From: Mangrovibacterium lignilyticum
GTDB taxonomy: Bacteria > Bacteroidota > Bacteroidia > Bacteroidales > Prolixibacteraceae
Direction: 5' to 3'
NCBI RefSeq assembly: GCF_010882175.1
Contig: NZ_WKLH01000003.1
Location: forward strand, 434,001-498,000
Length of the DNA: 64,000 nt
Below, piece after piece: positions 45,651 to 55,890 of this stretch. Every line of letters begins with the position of its first letter. Position 1 is the stretch's first letter. The translations under genes and the position numbers were made by a program. The notes under the pieces are model-generated. The model worked only from the letters and a program-made list of their open reading frames with translations, ran no database searches and was not told where the DNA came from.

Positions 45651-48521
45651 TTAGTTTAGGTTTTTTGGTTCAAGAGGAGAGAGCGACACCGGACCTACCA
45701 ATCCTGATGGAAGCGGTTCCCAATTTACTGCGGAAAAAAGTCCGTCCTTACCGCGATTCTTCGCATCGTGAGCGGCAAAGTTAATGTTGTAGAATTTTTT
45801 GTATTTACCGCCTTCTTTGTCCATTTGGATCATTCGGTTGGCCATTAGGTTTGAAACTCTGATCTCCAGTTCGTTATTTTCTTTGAATTTTTCACTCGGG
45901 ATGCTTAGTTGATATACCGGTCCGTAGAGTGTCTGTAATTCTTCACCGTTCAAGATCACTTTTGCCGATTGGTAAACTTCACCCAATTCGAGCAAATAGG
46001 CTGCTGCATTTTCAGCTGGTTTGGCAAATTGCATTTTGTATGAAGCGGTTCCCGAGAAAACTTTTAGTTCGTTAGAAATTTCAGGCCACGATTTCAGTTC
46101 GTTCGTGGTGATCGTTTCAGGGAGTGTTGGTCCTCCGTTAATGAAGGAAACAGTCCAGTCTCCGGTCAACTTGTTTTTAGAGACTTCCTGGTTGTACAAT
46201 GGATAGCTGTTCAGCTCGAAGCCGTAGGGATACCATTGCAGGATAAGGGTTTCTCCTGGTTGCAATTGCAGGTAAACTTCAGACTGGTTATCGGATATCA
46301 TTTTGATTTCCGCTTTTCCAATTGTCTTATTCATGGGGTTGAACCAGGCAGCTTGTTCGCCTGATGATTCAACTTTCACCCATTGATCAACAGCTTTGTC
46401 AGTCCAGTTGCAAATGAAATAGCATTTGCCTTCGACCCTGTTTACCCTGTTAAACCACAAACCCAGTGAGGCCATTTCTTCCGGATATATGGCGCGTCTT
46501 TTCAGCATGTCGGGAACATCTGAGCAACAAACAAAAAAGCCATTGCCAACACGGGCAACTTCCATGTTGTTTTCCGGTTGAAAATCAATGGAACTAATCA
46601 GTTCATCGTAGGTCTGTTGTCGTTCTTTCAGATTCGACGCACCAGGAACATCCAATGGCAATTTGCTTTCGAAAATTACTGTTGCTCCGGCTTCTGCCAA
46701 TTCTTTCAACTTTTGCATACTTTCCAGCGGAATGTATTCGCATGTTGGGATCAGAATCGTTTTATAGGTTGCTCCTTTCGATCTGATTAAATCTTTTTCG
46801 CCTTTCAGCGTTTGAATTTGACGGTCTGAAATATAATCGAATGAGTAGCCGGCTTTCAGCAGCATCTCACTCAACTCTTGGGTTAGTTCTTCGCCGTGTG
46901 TTCCAAAGTGGCGGAGCATACTGCGACCATGTTGCGACCATGCGTCATAAATTGGGAAGTAGAGCAGCATGTCGTTGTCCGGCGCCGAATGTTGCATAAA
47001 CGACTGGCTGTTGGTCACGTATTGGTTCAAACTTTTCAAGTCGGTCCACCAGGAATTGGTAGGCGCGTAATGAACCGCAGCATAAAACATCCAGCCGGGA
47101 TATGTTTCGTTAATCGGTGAATACGGTGTTCCGTGGTAAACGATGTGGTTCACTCCATTGGCCAGGTAGCGGTCGAAATTTTCCTTTGATTCGGAAAGCG
47201 TTGCCAGAAAGTGGTCATTTAACCAAGTGGCGGCCTCGCAGGCGATCAGTTTTTTGCCACTCACATGACCTGCCGAAGTTGCCATTTTGATGCACATGGG
47301 ATTTGTTCCTTCAGTTTCCGGAATATCGCTCGCTTCGTATAAATCGAGAATGTTGGCCGGTGAGCCATGTGCCTGGTTACGGATTCCCGCATTATGACTT
47401 TTGGCCCAGTCGGCCCATACCTTGGTGAAACGGTACAATAACAAATCAGAAATTGTTTCGCGGTAGTCGCAAAGTACACGGCTGTTCATTTCTTCAGACG
47501 CCATTCCGAATAAAGCAGGAAGGTGATCTCTCAAATCATAGCCCCGAAACGCCTTGAATTCGTCGAAGAAAAGCGGAGTCCAGTCCGATTCACCGGATGC
47601 GTCATCAACTTCGTACGAGTCGTTGAAGAAAGCTCTCAAACCTGATAGATCGTGGCCGGTAGCTGTTGAATTGTAAAAAGCCAGAAAATGTTTGGCAGCT
47701 TGTTCCGAGAAATGATCAATGACGTTTCCTTCACCACCTTTGCCGGCACGTTCAACCATTTTTCCATGCCAGCCCTGAAATACAGCGTAAAGTTCCCAAT
47801 CTCCATCGGGTGCAGTCCAATCCAATTGGCCATTGGCATCAACTTTATCGGTTAGATTCAGAACTTCGCCTTTGCTGCTATAAGCCATCAGCGTTTGCAA
47901 CGGAAGCGGTTTGTCGAAGCGGACCTGATCAAGTGCCATATCCTGCAGATTGGTATTGCTGCTAATCGGGAATTTTACGTCCTTCAATGTCAGTTTTGTC
48001 CCAACAGTGCGCAAGATTGGTTTTTGAATAAATTCAATCTTTTCAGTTAGTTTTTGTCCTCTTCTCAGGTGATATTGCTTGTGGGTTACGTATTTGCAGG
48101 CATTATCGGCTTGGATCCAGGGGCCACCAAAAGGCCAGCCCGAAGCGTTTGCCAGGTCTATGCCAATTCCTAGTCGTTTGCTTTCTTTCAGGGTATGTTC
48201 GAACATATCCATCCACTTATCGGATTGGAAGCTGATGTCTTGATCTTCCATGCCTTTAACGCCATAGATTGGGGTAATTTCGAGACCACCAAAGCCAGCT
48301 TCTTTCAACTGTTCCATATTAGCGGTTAGATCCGAAGGGTTGACGGCACTTCCGTGCCACCACCACCTCGTCCATGGGTGGGTTGTGTTTGTTGTATCCG
48401 GCCAGCTTGGTGCAGGACCCTGTTTGCGAGAGCTGCATGCTGAAATCACAAATAAAACAGCCAATAAGGCTGTTGTTGTTTTAAGTGCCAGAATTAGTTT
48501 TTGGTTTAGTTTTTTTTTCAT
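45651..48521 (-). CDS. GH106 alpha-L-rhamnosidase
   Basis: This 956-residue lipoprotein (lipobox VISAC near residue 28) has the mature N-terminus HPWTRWWWHGSAVNPSDL and LKEAGFGGLEITPIYG, hallmarks of GH106. The TIM barrel extends to about residue 640, and beta-sandwich domains near the C-terminus include YLLELGEVYQSAKVILNG. GH106 inverting enzymes remove terminal alpha-L-rhamnose, including from the unsaturated-end-trimmed RG-I oligosaccharides made by PL11 and GH105. It follows the PL22 gene by 54 bp and precedes the GH65-like gene by 1 bp. Confidence 0.92.
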   Translation of the reverse strand: MKKKLNQKLILALKTTTALLAVLFVISACSSRKQGPAPSWPDTTNTTHPWTRWWWHGSAVNPSDLTANMEQLKEAGFGGLEITPIYGVKGMEDQDISFQSDKWMDMFEHTLKESKRLGIGIDLANASGWPFGGPWIQADNACKYVTHKQYHLRRGQKLTEKIEFIQKPILRTVGTKLTLKDVKFPISSNTNLQDMALDQVRFDKPLPLQTLMAYSSKGEVLNLTDKVDANGQLDWTAPDGDWELYAVFQGWHGKMVERAGKGGEGNVIDHFSEQAAKHFLAFYNSTATGHDLSGLRAFFNDSYEVDDASGESDWTPLFFDEFKAFRGYDLRDHLPALFGMASEEMNSRVLCDYRETISDLLLYRFTKVWADWAKSHNAGIRNQAHGSPANILDLYEASDIPETEGTNPMCIKMATSAGHVSGKKLIACEAATWLNDHFLATLSESKENFDRYLANGVNHIVYHGTPYSPINETYPGWMFYAAVHYAPTNSWWTDLKSLNQYVTNSQSFMQHSAPDNDMLLYFPIYDAWSQHGRSMLRHFGTHGEELTQELSEMLLKAGYSFDYISDRQIQTLKGEKDLIRSKGATYKTILIPTCEYIPLESMQKLKELAEAGATVIFESKLPLDVPGASNLKERQQTYDELISSIDFQPENNMEVARVGNGFFVCCSDVPDMLKRRAIYPEEMASLGLWFNRVNRVEGKCYFICNWTDKAVDQWVKVESSGEQAAWFNPMNKTIGKAEIKMISDNQSEVYLQLQPGETLILQWYPYGFELNSYPLYNQEVSKNKLTGDWTVSFINGGPTLPETITTNELKSWPEISNELKVFSGTASYKMQFAKPAENAAAYLLELGEVYQSAKVILNGEELQTLYGPVYQLSIPSEKFKENNELEIRVSNLMANRMIQMDKEGGKYKKFYNINFAAHDAKNRGKDGLFSAVNWEPLPSGLVGPVSLSPLEPKNLN

Positions 48522-48575
48522 TTCAATGCAATCTATGCGTTGGGTGATTTAAGTTCTTTCAATTATTGGGTCGAC

Positions 48576-49787
48576 TTACTTTGTCAATTCCACAGCGTAA
48601 ATATCGCTGTGTCCTTCAAAATTGGCCCTGAAAATAATCCAATTGCCGTCGGGCGAAAAATGAACGTTCGGTTCCAATTTGTAATTGTGATGTTTCATAT
48701 TTACCAATTTCTCGGAGCGAAAATGATCGCCTTCGGGATGAAAAAGATAAATCCACATGCCGTCTTCAGCCTTTGCAACCTGACCGGGATCGCCTCCGTC
48801 TCCGGCAAAAAGTGTTTGGTCGGGTGAGAGCGTAAAATGAATCGACCACTCATTGCGGGTTAATTCGTAGCGTTTTTCCTCTCCGGTTGCTACATCGGTG
48901 CCGCTTACGAAAAATATTTTGCTGCGAGGCATTTGTAGGTCAAACCATATGCGTTTGCCGTCGGGACTGAAAAACTCGTGTCCTGCAATTTCCATGTCCA
49001 TTGTCCGCTTGTGCATCAACTTGGGATTCCCTCCATTGATGTTAATCGTCCAAATACGATCTACCTTGTGCCAGGGGCCTTCATGGCAAAACATCAAAAA
49101 TTCCGGGTCGGTGGGTGAAAACTGAATGTGGTTCAACCAGGCATGATCTGAAAATATCTTCTTCAACTCACCGGTTTGCACATCAATCGTGAAAAGTGAA
49201 CGTTCCAGTTTGGCTTCGTATATAATGTTGAAATAGTCTGTTTTCTCCGGGTTCTGGCGGAACAATTCACGTTCCTTCGGCGAGCTAATGGCTCCCGCTA
49301 ATAAGCTTTCATCGGCATTTACAGTTGTTATGTGCCCGCGAATACTATCGGGAAAAACAAAAATTAACCGGGTTTCTTTAGTTTCTACTTGGGAGACAAA
49401 AACACTATCGCCGCATTGGTAATAGACACTGCGGGTTTTGGTTCCTAAAATTTCGCCGGAAACTCCTTTTTTATTGGTTATCTGATCCGCTTCGTTGGTT
49501 TTTAGATCGACTGCAAACAGTTGTGATCCATCGTCAACTCTTCCCGAAAAAATCATTTTCTCATTGATCTTTTCAGTAGCCGGAAGAAAGGGATTATTGT
49601 GGAAATAGAAGCTTCTGTTGTCCCCTTCCCGATTAACAAGGTGAATGATTTTATGACCGGTGTCCTGATCAATCCATGCGTCAGGCATGGGTGTTTGCGA
49701 ACCGGTTTCAATAACCGGTAGCTTCTGGCTTTGGCAGGCAGAAAAGAACAATACCAGCAGAAGCATAATGATTAAGTTTGTTTTCAT
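48576..49787 (-). CDS. Oligogalacturonate lyase (PL22) lipoprotein
   Basis: This is a 403-residue protein from the ATG at 49787, which starts a clean lipoprotein signal (lipobox FSAC). The frame's earlier ATG at 49823 would add 12 residues in front. The seven-bladed propeller shows repeats such as SPDGKRIWFDLQMP, LSPDQTLFAGDGGDP and HFSPDGNWIIFRANF, with histidines at HHNYKLEPNVHF that fit the Mn-binding site of PL22. It cleaves short (unsaturated) galacturonides to monomers. It is the first gene of the operon, 628 bp from the HTCS stop. Confidence 0.85.
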   Translation of the reverse strand: MKTNLIIMLLLVLFFSACQSQKLPVIETGSQTPMPDAWIDQDTGHKIIHLVNREGDNRSFYFHNNPFLPATEKINEKMIFSGRVDDGSQLFAVDLKTNEADQITNKKGVSGEILGTKTRSVYYQCGDSVFVSQVETKETRLIFVFPDSIRGHITTVNADESLLAGAISSPKERELFRQNPEKTDYFNIIYEAKLERSLFTIDVQTGELKKIFSDHAWLNHIQFSPTDPEFLMFCHEGPWHKVDRIWTININGGNPKLMHKRTMDMEIAGHEFFSPDGKRIWFDLQMPRSKIFFVSGTDVATGEEKRYELTRNEWSIHFTLSPDQTLFAGDGGDPGQVAKAEDGMWIYLFHPEGDHFRSEKLVNMKHHNYKLEPNVHFSPDGNWIIFRANFEGHSDIYAVELTK

Positions 49788-50415
49788 CGTTCTTATTGGT
49801 TTGGCACTGACCGGGAAAATCATTCGTGCAATGACGATTGATCTCCCCGGGCCAATTGCCGGTTCTGTCCAGCTTGAGAAATAATTGAGTAGTAGTAGTA
49901 GCAGTAGTATTTGTAGTAGTAGTTTTTCGTCGAACTAAAATGCTTGGGCAACTGGTCTCCGGATTCAATGAAGGATCCGGAGACATTATCTTGAATTGTG
50001 TAGTTAAGTTTGCGGCAAAGTGCCAAATCTTCTGTTGCCTCTATATAAATAATTGTAGTAGTCGAATTTGATGTGCCAATTGCTGCTGAAGACAAATCAG
50101 TGTGTATTCTGATTGGTGAATTTTGCAATTTGTATTTCGGTTGGTTCAGCATAGCAAATAGTCAAATTAGTTGGTGCTGGTTTTTTGGTTTGAAGCACAT
50201 GACAAAGATCGCAGATTGACCCTTTTCGAACCTGTAATTTTGTACACAAATGCCATGACAAACTGGTTTTTTGGGCGAAAACATAGGTTGTATAGCAGGA
50301 TTTGGAGATTTCGGCAGAATTAAGGATTGAATCTGAAGCTTATTGTTGAAATGACAAACTTAGGCGATCTGAATGCTAAATTTTAGTTTGGCAAAAATGA
50401 AAAACAGGAGGCGAT
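49788..50415 (-). other. 628-bp regulatory gap between the HTCS gene and the enzyme operon
   Basis: No gene is supported. It holds an AGT-rich trinucleotide stretch (49888-49923) and a perfect 9-bp inverted repeat (49955-49963 with 49976-49984, 12-nt loop) without a T run. One minus-strand -7-like word, TAAGTTTG, lies at 50355-50362 without a -33 partner. The operon promoter and the HTCS binding site are expected here. Confidence 0.55.
49888..49923. repeat. AGT trinucleotide microsatellite
   Basis: Interrupted (AGT)n runs (five units, a GCAGT interruption, then three more units) lie about 100 bp upstream of the PL22 ATG, so in the leader or promoter of the operon. Confidence 0.75.
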
Positions 50416-53400
50416 TTATTCGGATGGACTGGATACTTTTTGCCTTTTTTGGTAGTCGGACGGATTCTCTCCGAAGTGCTTTTTAAATTGTCGGCTAAAA
50501 TAATTGGCATCATTGAATCCGATCTCAAAAGCGACCTCACTAACCGAAGTTGATGGATCTGACAGAAGGGCTCCTGCTTTTTTCATTCGGATGATTTTAA
50601 CGAAATCTTTCGGTGAGTAACCGGATATGCCTTTCATCTTTTTATAAAATACTGTCCGGCCAAAGTTGAAATGTGGCAATAAATTGTCGATAGAGAATTC
50701 CTGATCAGTCAGATTTTCTTCTATCAGTCCGATCACTTTGTCCATAAATTCCTGATCGGCGGTTGACGGACTGAGTTCATCTGTTTTAGTCAGCAAGTCG
50801 CGGCTGAAACGCTCCCTTAGCTTTTTACGTTGACGCAAAATGTTTTCGATCCGTTTTTGCAGGTAGATCATGTTGAAGGGTTTCGTGATATAGTCGTCGG
50901 CGCCAGTTTCAATTCCTTCAATTTTATGTTCCTCCAGTGATTTGGCAGTCAGCAGAACGATTGGAATATGGCTGGTGTGGAACTCAGTTTTTAGGATGCT
51001 GGTCAATTCAATACCATCCATTTCTGGCATCATGATGTCGCAAATAATTAATTCGGGGTCTTCATTCTTCGCAATCTCCACACCGATCTTGCCGTTCTCA
51101 GCCTGAAGGACCGTGTATTTTTGTCCCAACTGGGTGGCCAGCCAGCTTCTCAAGTCTGGATTGTCTTCGACAACTAAGATTGTTTGTTTTTTGAGTATGC
51201 GTTTTCCATTCGTTGCTTCCGGGGTTTCTGTTTCAGGTTCTTCTTCGGTTGAAATAAATTGACTGGTATAATCCAGTTCCTGAACCAGGTTAACTGGAGT
51301 TTCTGTTGCGGTGTAGGGTATCACAACGCAGAAACGACTTCCCTTGCCAAACGTACTTTCAACACGAATCTCTCCTCCCATCAGCTCGATGAGTTCTTTC
51401 GTCAGCGATAGTCCAATACCGGTACTCGATTCATCTTTCCAGCGTGAACGTTTGCCAAACGTAAATCGCTCGAACAGGTGAGGAATTTCTTGTTCCCGGA
51501 TTCCTTCACCCTCATCAATAACAGCGATTTCAACTTTCTGGTCGTCCTTGTCCATGTCTAGTCGTAATTCAACCCGCTGGCCTTCACCGGTGTGTTTGAA
51601 GGCGTTAGAAAGTAAATTGAAAATGATCTTTTCCAGCGATTTAAAATCAAGGTTGACGTCCAGGCGATCTTCAGAAGGAATGTATTGGAATTCAATCTTT
51701 TTCTTTTCAGCCAGTGGACGGAAAGCCTGAACAATCTCGGAAAGGAAATAGACCACATTGCCGGGAGTAACTTCATTCTTCAGGAATCCTTTTTGAATTT
51801 TTCGGAAATCCATCAGTTGTTCAATCAATTCCAACAGGCGGCGGGTATTGCGTTTGACCATCCGCAACGGATTTGATACACCCGGAGGGAGGCTTTTATC
51901 GGCCAGCAAATCTTCAACGGGGCCCAAAATCAATGCCAGCGGTGTTTTGAACTCGTGTGAGATACTGGTGTAAAATTTTAGTTTATCGTCGGCTAGTTGT
52001 TTCTCAAATTCTACTTCATGTTTCAGCCTGATTCGCTCCAGCGTGAATCTGCGAACAAGAAAAAGGATTCCGCTTGCAAACAGAATGTAAAACAGATAAG
52101 CCCAGGCTGTTGCCCAAGGGGGAGACTTGATCGTTATTGGTAGCTGAATTTCGGGGTTTACCCACAAGCCATCGCTGTTGCTGGCTTTAAGCCTGAAAAG
52201 GTAGTTGCCGGGCTGAAGTTCCCGGTAGATGGCTTTATTCAGATTGCCTGTTTTATTCCAACTGCGTTCATAATTTTCGAGTTTGAATTCGTACTGAACT
52301 TTTGACGGAGCTTTAAAGTCGAGTGCTGCAAACTCAAACGTGATAAAGTTTTGTTTATATTTTAGCTTGATTGGCTTTCTTGGATCCTCGATACGTTGGC
52401 GGGCTTGTCGAAGTATCGCTTTATCGGTTTGGTTATTGATTTGCAGATCGGTTAGAACAACCGGAACCTGACGTTCCTGTTTTTTTATTTGTGAAGGCTG
52501 AAACCACACGAAGCCGGATAGGTGACCGAAAATAACTGAACCACCGGAGCTAAAGATTCCTTTGCCTTCTGAAAACGAATTTTCCATCAGCCCGTCAGAC
52601 TCGTAGAAATTCTCGATTTTCCGGGATATCAGGTTGAATTTACCCAACCCAAAGTCAGTACTAATCCACAGGTTTTGGTCTCGGTCCTCTACAAATCCAA
52701 GAATTAAGTCGCTCGAGAGTCCGTCAGCAGTCGTTGTCTGCGCGAAGTTGAAGTTGCGGCCGTCTCTTGTTCCCAAAAATTGGTTGACACCGCCTCCATA
52801 GGTACCGATCCAGATCGTTTTACGAGAATCTTGAAAGAGGCAGATGATATCGTTGTATGAGATACTTTCCGGTTGGTTCGTTTGCTGAATCTGAATAAAC
52901 TTTTTGTTATCGCTTTGAAGGTATTCGTGATTCAGAAAATTCAATCCGTTAGCTGTTCCAATCCACATGTTGTGATTGTGATCTTCCAAAAAACAACGAA
53001 CCCGGTTATCGGTTATCGAGAATTTATCATCCGTATTTCGCAGGTAACGCAAGATTTCCTGATCCTCTTTTAGCGGATTGCGGATGACATTGATCCCTCC
53101 GTGATACATGGCCACCCACATCTGCCCCAAGTGATCGGAGTAAAGGTCGAAAACATCGTTGTGCGAAATCGTATTGTCGCCCGAGTATTTGGCATAATTG
53201 ACGATCTCCGGCTCTGTTTGCAGGCGGTTGCCTGTTTTAGGCAATCCTTTTAAAACGATTATACCATTGCCTTTTGTTCCAACCCAGATGTTACCGGACT
53301 GATCTTCCTCGAAGCAATAGGTACCTGTTGAGATTCCCTGTTCCCCCAGAATATCGTTTAGACGGAAAAGAACTTCTAATTTTTGATTATAAACAACGAC

Positions 53401-54816
53401 CTCACCACGCTTATTCCCAGTCCAAATCCAACGGCGGCTATCTTCGAAAACCGCACGGATTTCGCTTTGGAAGTCCACGTTTTGATTGAAGTCGTTCGAA
53501 CGATTGTTGAAGTGGTTCTGTATCAGGTTAATTTTGTCCAGTCCCCGTTTGTAGGTTCCTGCCCATATATTTCCCGAGTTGTCGGCAAACAACGAAAGAA
53601 CTAGGTTCGATGATAGACTTGCCGGGTTGTTTTCTTCGTGAAGGTATTGTTGGAACGTTTCTGTTTCCCGATTAAATCGGGAAATTCCACCTCCGTATAT
53701 TCCAACCCAAAGGGTTCCGTTCCGGTCTTCAACAAAGATTTGTTTTTCACCTTCAACAATCGACTGCCGAATTTCCGGTTTTAATGGAAAGTGCTTAAAC
53801 TGCATCGTTGAGGGTCTGAACCAAATGACGCCACGCAATGCACTAATAAGCCAAAAATCTCCTTTGCGATCCTGATAGCAGCCGGTAATATAGTTTGTTC
53901 CCAAGTCGCTCGTTCGCGCTGTAAGGTGTTTTGTTTCACCTGTTTTTGGGTTGTATTGAAGGATCCCGTTTCGTGTGCCACCGTAAATGAATCCGCCTTT
54001 ACTTTCCTTTATAAAACAAAATTGATTGAATGAACTATTGGAATGATTGCTTTTCCAGATGAGTTTCATTTTTCCGGAAGTAAGCTCATAAAATTCACCT
54101 GTTTTACATCCAATCCAACAGGTATCCCGATGTTCGTATAATTGCGTTGTACTAACCTGATCTTCAGCAAAGTAGTGGGTTGCGGCCGCTTTGTTGTTGG
54201 GATCGATCTGGTCGTTTTCAAAATAGCTGAGTCCGCTTTCGCTTCCAATCCACAGTCCGCCGTTAATCGAACGTTGCATGAAATTGAGACTATTCGTCTT
54301 AAGCAGGTTGTTTTCGTTGAACCAGGTCCAGGTGTAATATGGTGAATCGGGAGATGAGACTATTCGCACACAACCGTGACCTGCCATGTAAAGCCAGACA
54401 ACTCCGGGTGAGCTTTCGTAAGTGAAATGTACGGTGAAATCCGAAAAATCCTTTCCAAACACTGATGGGAAATTGATGAATTCTTCGGTGCGGGGATCAT
54501 ACCTGTGTGTAATATCATCGTAAGTTGTTGTCCAAATATAGCCGGCTCCATCCTGAAAAATTTCCCGAACTTTATTGTTGCTTATGGAATTGGGATCAGA
54601 AGGATCGTAGAAAAAGTTCTCAAAACGCTGACCGTCATAGCGGCTTAAGCCGTTTAGCGTTCCAAACCACAAATAACCATCTTTGTCCTGCAGCATCGAA
54701 CGAACGGAATTGTTGGCCAAGCCATCTTCTGTAGCCAGATGCCCAAAGGTAAAACGCTCCTGTGCATAGGCAAGGCCCGCAAAACAAAGTAGTATTGTCA
54801 GCAAGTATCTCCTCAT
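50416..54816 (-). CDS. Hybrid two-component system (HTCS) sensor kinase-regulator
   Basis: This 1466-residue protein has a signal peptide (cleavage near AYAQ) and about fourteen periplasmic propeller repeats (GYLWFGTLNGLSRYD, NLWISTDFGLGKFN and similar, about 25-780). A Y_Y_Y domain (about 795-885) and one membrane helix (about 895-920) follow. The kinase has SISHEFKTPLALIL (phospho-His), NLLSNAFKHT and GTGIGLSL. The receiver domain (about 1208-1325) has CDIMMPEMDG (phospho-Asp), and the C-terminal AraC HTH ends FNDANYFSRQFKKHFGENPSDY. Such proteins bind oligosaccharide products directly and activate the neighbouring locus. Here it likely senses RG-I fragments. It is encoded on the same strand as, and just before, the enzyme operon. 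Confidence 0.95.
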   Translation of the reverse strand: MRRYLLTILLCFAGLAYAQERFTFGHLATEDGLANNSVRSMLQDKDGYLWFGTLNGLSRYDGQRFENFFYDPSDPNSISNNKVREIFQDGAGYIWTTTYDDITHRYDPRTEEFINFPSVFGKDFSDFTVHFTYESSPGVVWLYMAGHGCVRIVSSPDSPYYTWTWFNENNLLKTNSLNFMQRSINGGLWIGSESGLSYFENDQIDPNNKAAATHYFAEDQVSTTQLYEHRDTCWIGCKTGEFYELTSGKMKLIWKSNHSNSSFNQFCFIKESKGGFIYGGTRNGILQYNPKTGETKHLTARTSDLGTNYITGCYQDRKGDFWLISALRGVIWFRPSTMQFKHFPLKPEIRQSIVEGEKQIFVEDRNGTLWVGIYGGGISRFNRETETFQQYLHEENNPASLSSNLVLSLFADNSGNIWAGTYKRGLDKINLIQNHFNNRSNDFNQNVDFQSEIRAVFEDSRRWIWTGNKRGEVVVYNQKLEVLFRLNDILGEQGISTGTYCFEEDQSGNIWVGTKGNGIIVLKGLPKTGNRLQTEPEIVNYAKYSGDNTISHNDVFDLYSDHLGQMWVAMYHGGINVIRNPLKEDQEILRYLRNTDDKFSITDNRVRCFLEDHNHNMWIGTANGLNFLNHEYLQSDNKKFIQIQQTNQPESISYNDIICLFQDSRKTIWIGTYGGGVNQFLGTRDGRNFNFAQTTTADGLSSDLILGFVEDRDQNLWISTDFGLGKFNLISRKIENFYESDGLMENSFSEGKGIFSSGGSVIFGHLSGFVWFQPSQIKKQERQVPVVLTDLQINNQTDKAILRQARQRIEDPRKPIKLKYKQNFITFEFAALDFKAPSKVQYEFKLENYERSWNKTGNLNKAIYRELQPGNYLFRLKASNSDGLWVNPEIQLPITIKSPPWATAWAYLFYILFASGILFLVRRFTLERIRLKHEVEFEKQLADDKLKFYTSISHEFKTPLALILGPVEDLLADKSLPPGVSNPLRMVKRNTRRLLELIEQLMDFRKIQKGFLKNEVTPGNVVYFLSEIVQAFRPLAEKKKIEFQYIPSEDRLDVNLDFKSLEKIIFNLLSNAFKHTGEGQRVELRLDMDKDDQKVEIAVIDEGEGIREQEIPHLFERFTFGKRSRWKDESSTGIGLSLTKELIELMGGEIRVESTFGKGSRFCVVIPYTATETPVNLVQELDYTSQFISTEEEPETETPEATNGKRILKKQTILVVEDNPDLRSWLATQLGQKYTVLQAENGKIGVEIAKNEDPELIICDIMMPEMDGIELTSILKTEFHTSHIPIVLLTAKSLEEHKIEGIETGADDYITKPFNMIYLQKRIENILRQRKKLRERFSRDLLTKTDELSPSTADQEFMDKVIGLIEENLTDQEFSIDNLLPHFNFGRTVFYKKMKGISGYSPKDFVKIIRMKKAGALLSDPSTSVSEVAFEIGFNDANYFSRQFKKHFGENPSDYQKRQKVSSPSE

Positions 54817-54885
54817 TGAAATCGGTCGATTAGCACCTGCTAAAATAGAAATAATATTGGATAAAGATGCCTGAGAAGCTTGATC

Positions 54886-55890
54886 TTATAAATGTTTCAC
54901 GCGAGATTCCAGACTGAATTTTCGGGCAATTATGCTAATGAAGAACAGTTGAAAAGCATGGTAGATCATTACAGGAACCAGAAAAAGACTTCCTAAGGTG
55001 CTGCCGGCAAATAAAACGCCAACCATTACTGAGCCGTGGACGAGCGACTTTTTAGATCCGCAGAATAAAACGGTGATTTGGTCTTCCCGGTTAAAGTTCA
55101 TCAGGGAGATGATATATTTTGTTCCTTCAAAAACTATGAAAAACAGCGCAATGACGCAGGCCGAAAGGATCAGCAGGGAGTAACCCGGAATACTGCTGAA
55201 TATGCCGTTCAGAAACGAGTCGCTAAAACTGCGATAAACGATTGCCAGAATGACGGATTTGTCAAACAAGCTGATCCTGCTTTTATTTCGGTTCGCCCAA
55301 TTTCCCCAAAACCGATGCATGATTAATCCTGCAGTAACCGGTATGAGAATTTGGATGACTAAATCACGGATGACATCAGCAAAGGCGAAGGCTTCTGCTT
55401 GTTGATCCAGGAACAAGCCCATCCATGCAGGTGTTAGAATGATGCCGATAACGCCCGAAACACTGGCATTGAAAATAGCACTGGGAATGTTTCCTCCAGC
55501 GATGGATACCATCACGACAGATGATGAGACGGTGCTTGGCAAGGCTGCCAAAAAGAAAACCGCAAGCCAAAGGATTTCCTGTTCACTTCCTTTAAATATT
55601 GGATAGAAGAGCAGCAACAACAGCGGAAATATCAAAAAGGTAATAACTTGAATGAGAAGATGGAGCCGCCAGTTGCTCAAGTCGTTTTTAAGTTTCTCCG
55701 GGCTTAATTTCAACCCATAGAAGAAAAAAAGCAAGGCAATTCCGCCTTTGATTATCACCGACAGCTCAAGCAGACTTCCATCGCCACCGATACCGGGAAT
55801 AATTTTAGCTAGCAGGATCATCGCCAGGATTCCCAGAATAAATCCATCCGGTAAAACTTTGCGAATTGCGTGAAGGAATTTGTTGAACAT
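54886..55890 (-). CDS. SBF-like (bile acid:sodium symporter-type) transporter
   Basis: This 334-residue protein has about ten hydrophobic segments and no signal peptide. LPDGFILGILAMILLAKIIPGIG opens the protein, and GIALLFFFYGLKLSPEKL and LPSTVSSSVVMVSIAGGN near residue 125 match the SBF-like family (PF13593 type). Known members are sodium-coupled carriers of organic anions. The substrate is unknown. It lies 69 bp upstream of the HTCS gene on the same strand and could share its transcript, which would fit uptake of an acidic breakdown product, but that is only positional. Confidence 0.8.
   Translation of the reverse strand: MFNKFLHAIRKVLPDGFILGILAMILLAKIIPGIGGDGSLLELSVIIKGGIALLFFFYGLKLSPEKLKNDLSNWRLHLLIQVITFLIFPLLLLLFYPIFKGSEQEILWLAVFFLAALPSTVSSSVVMVSIAGGNIPSAIFNASVSGVIGIILTPAWMGLFLDQQAEAFAFADVIRDLVIQILIPVTAGLIMHRFWGNWANRNKSRISLFDKSVILAIVYRSFSDSFLNGIFSSIPGYSLLILSACVIALFFIVFEGTKYIISLMNFNREDQITVLFCGSKKSLVHGSVMVGVLFAGSTLGSLFLVPVMIYHAFQLFFISIIARKFSLESRVKHL

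Noticed and set aside
26992-54816. SusC/SusD genes within the polysaccharide locus
   Set aside because: Every gene between the HTCS and GH95 is accounted for as an enzyme. No TonB plug/barrel or SusD-like protein is present.
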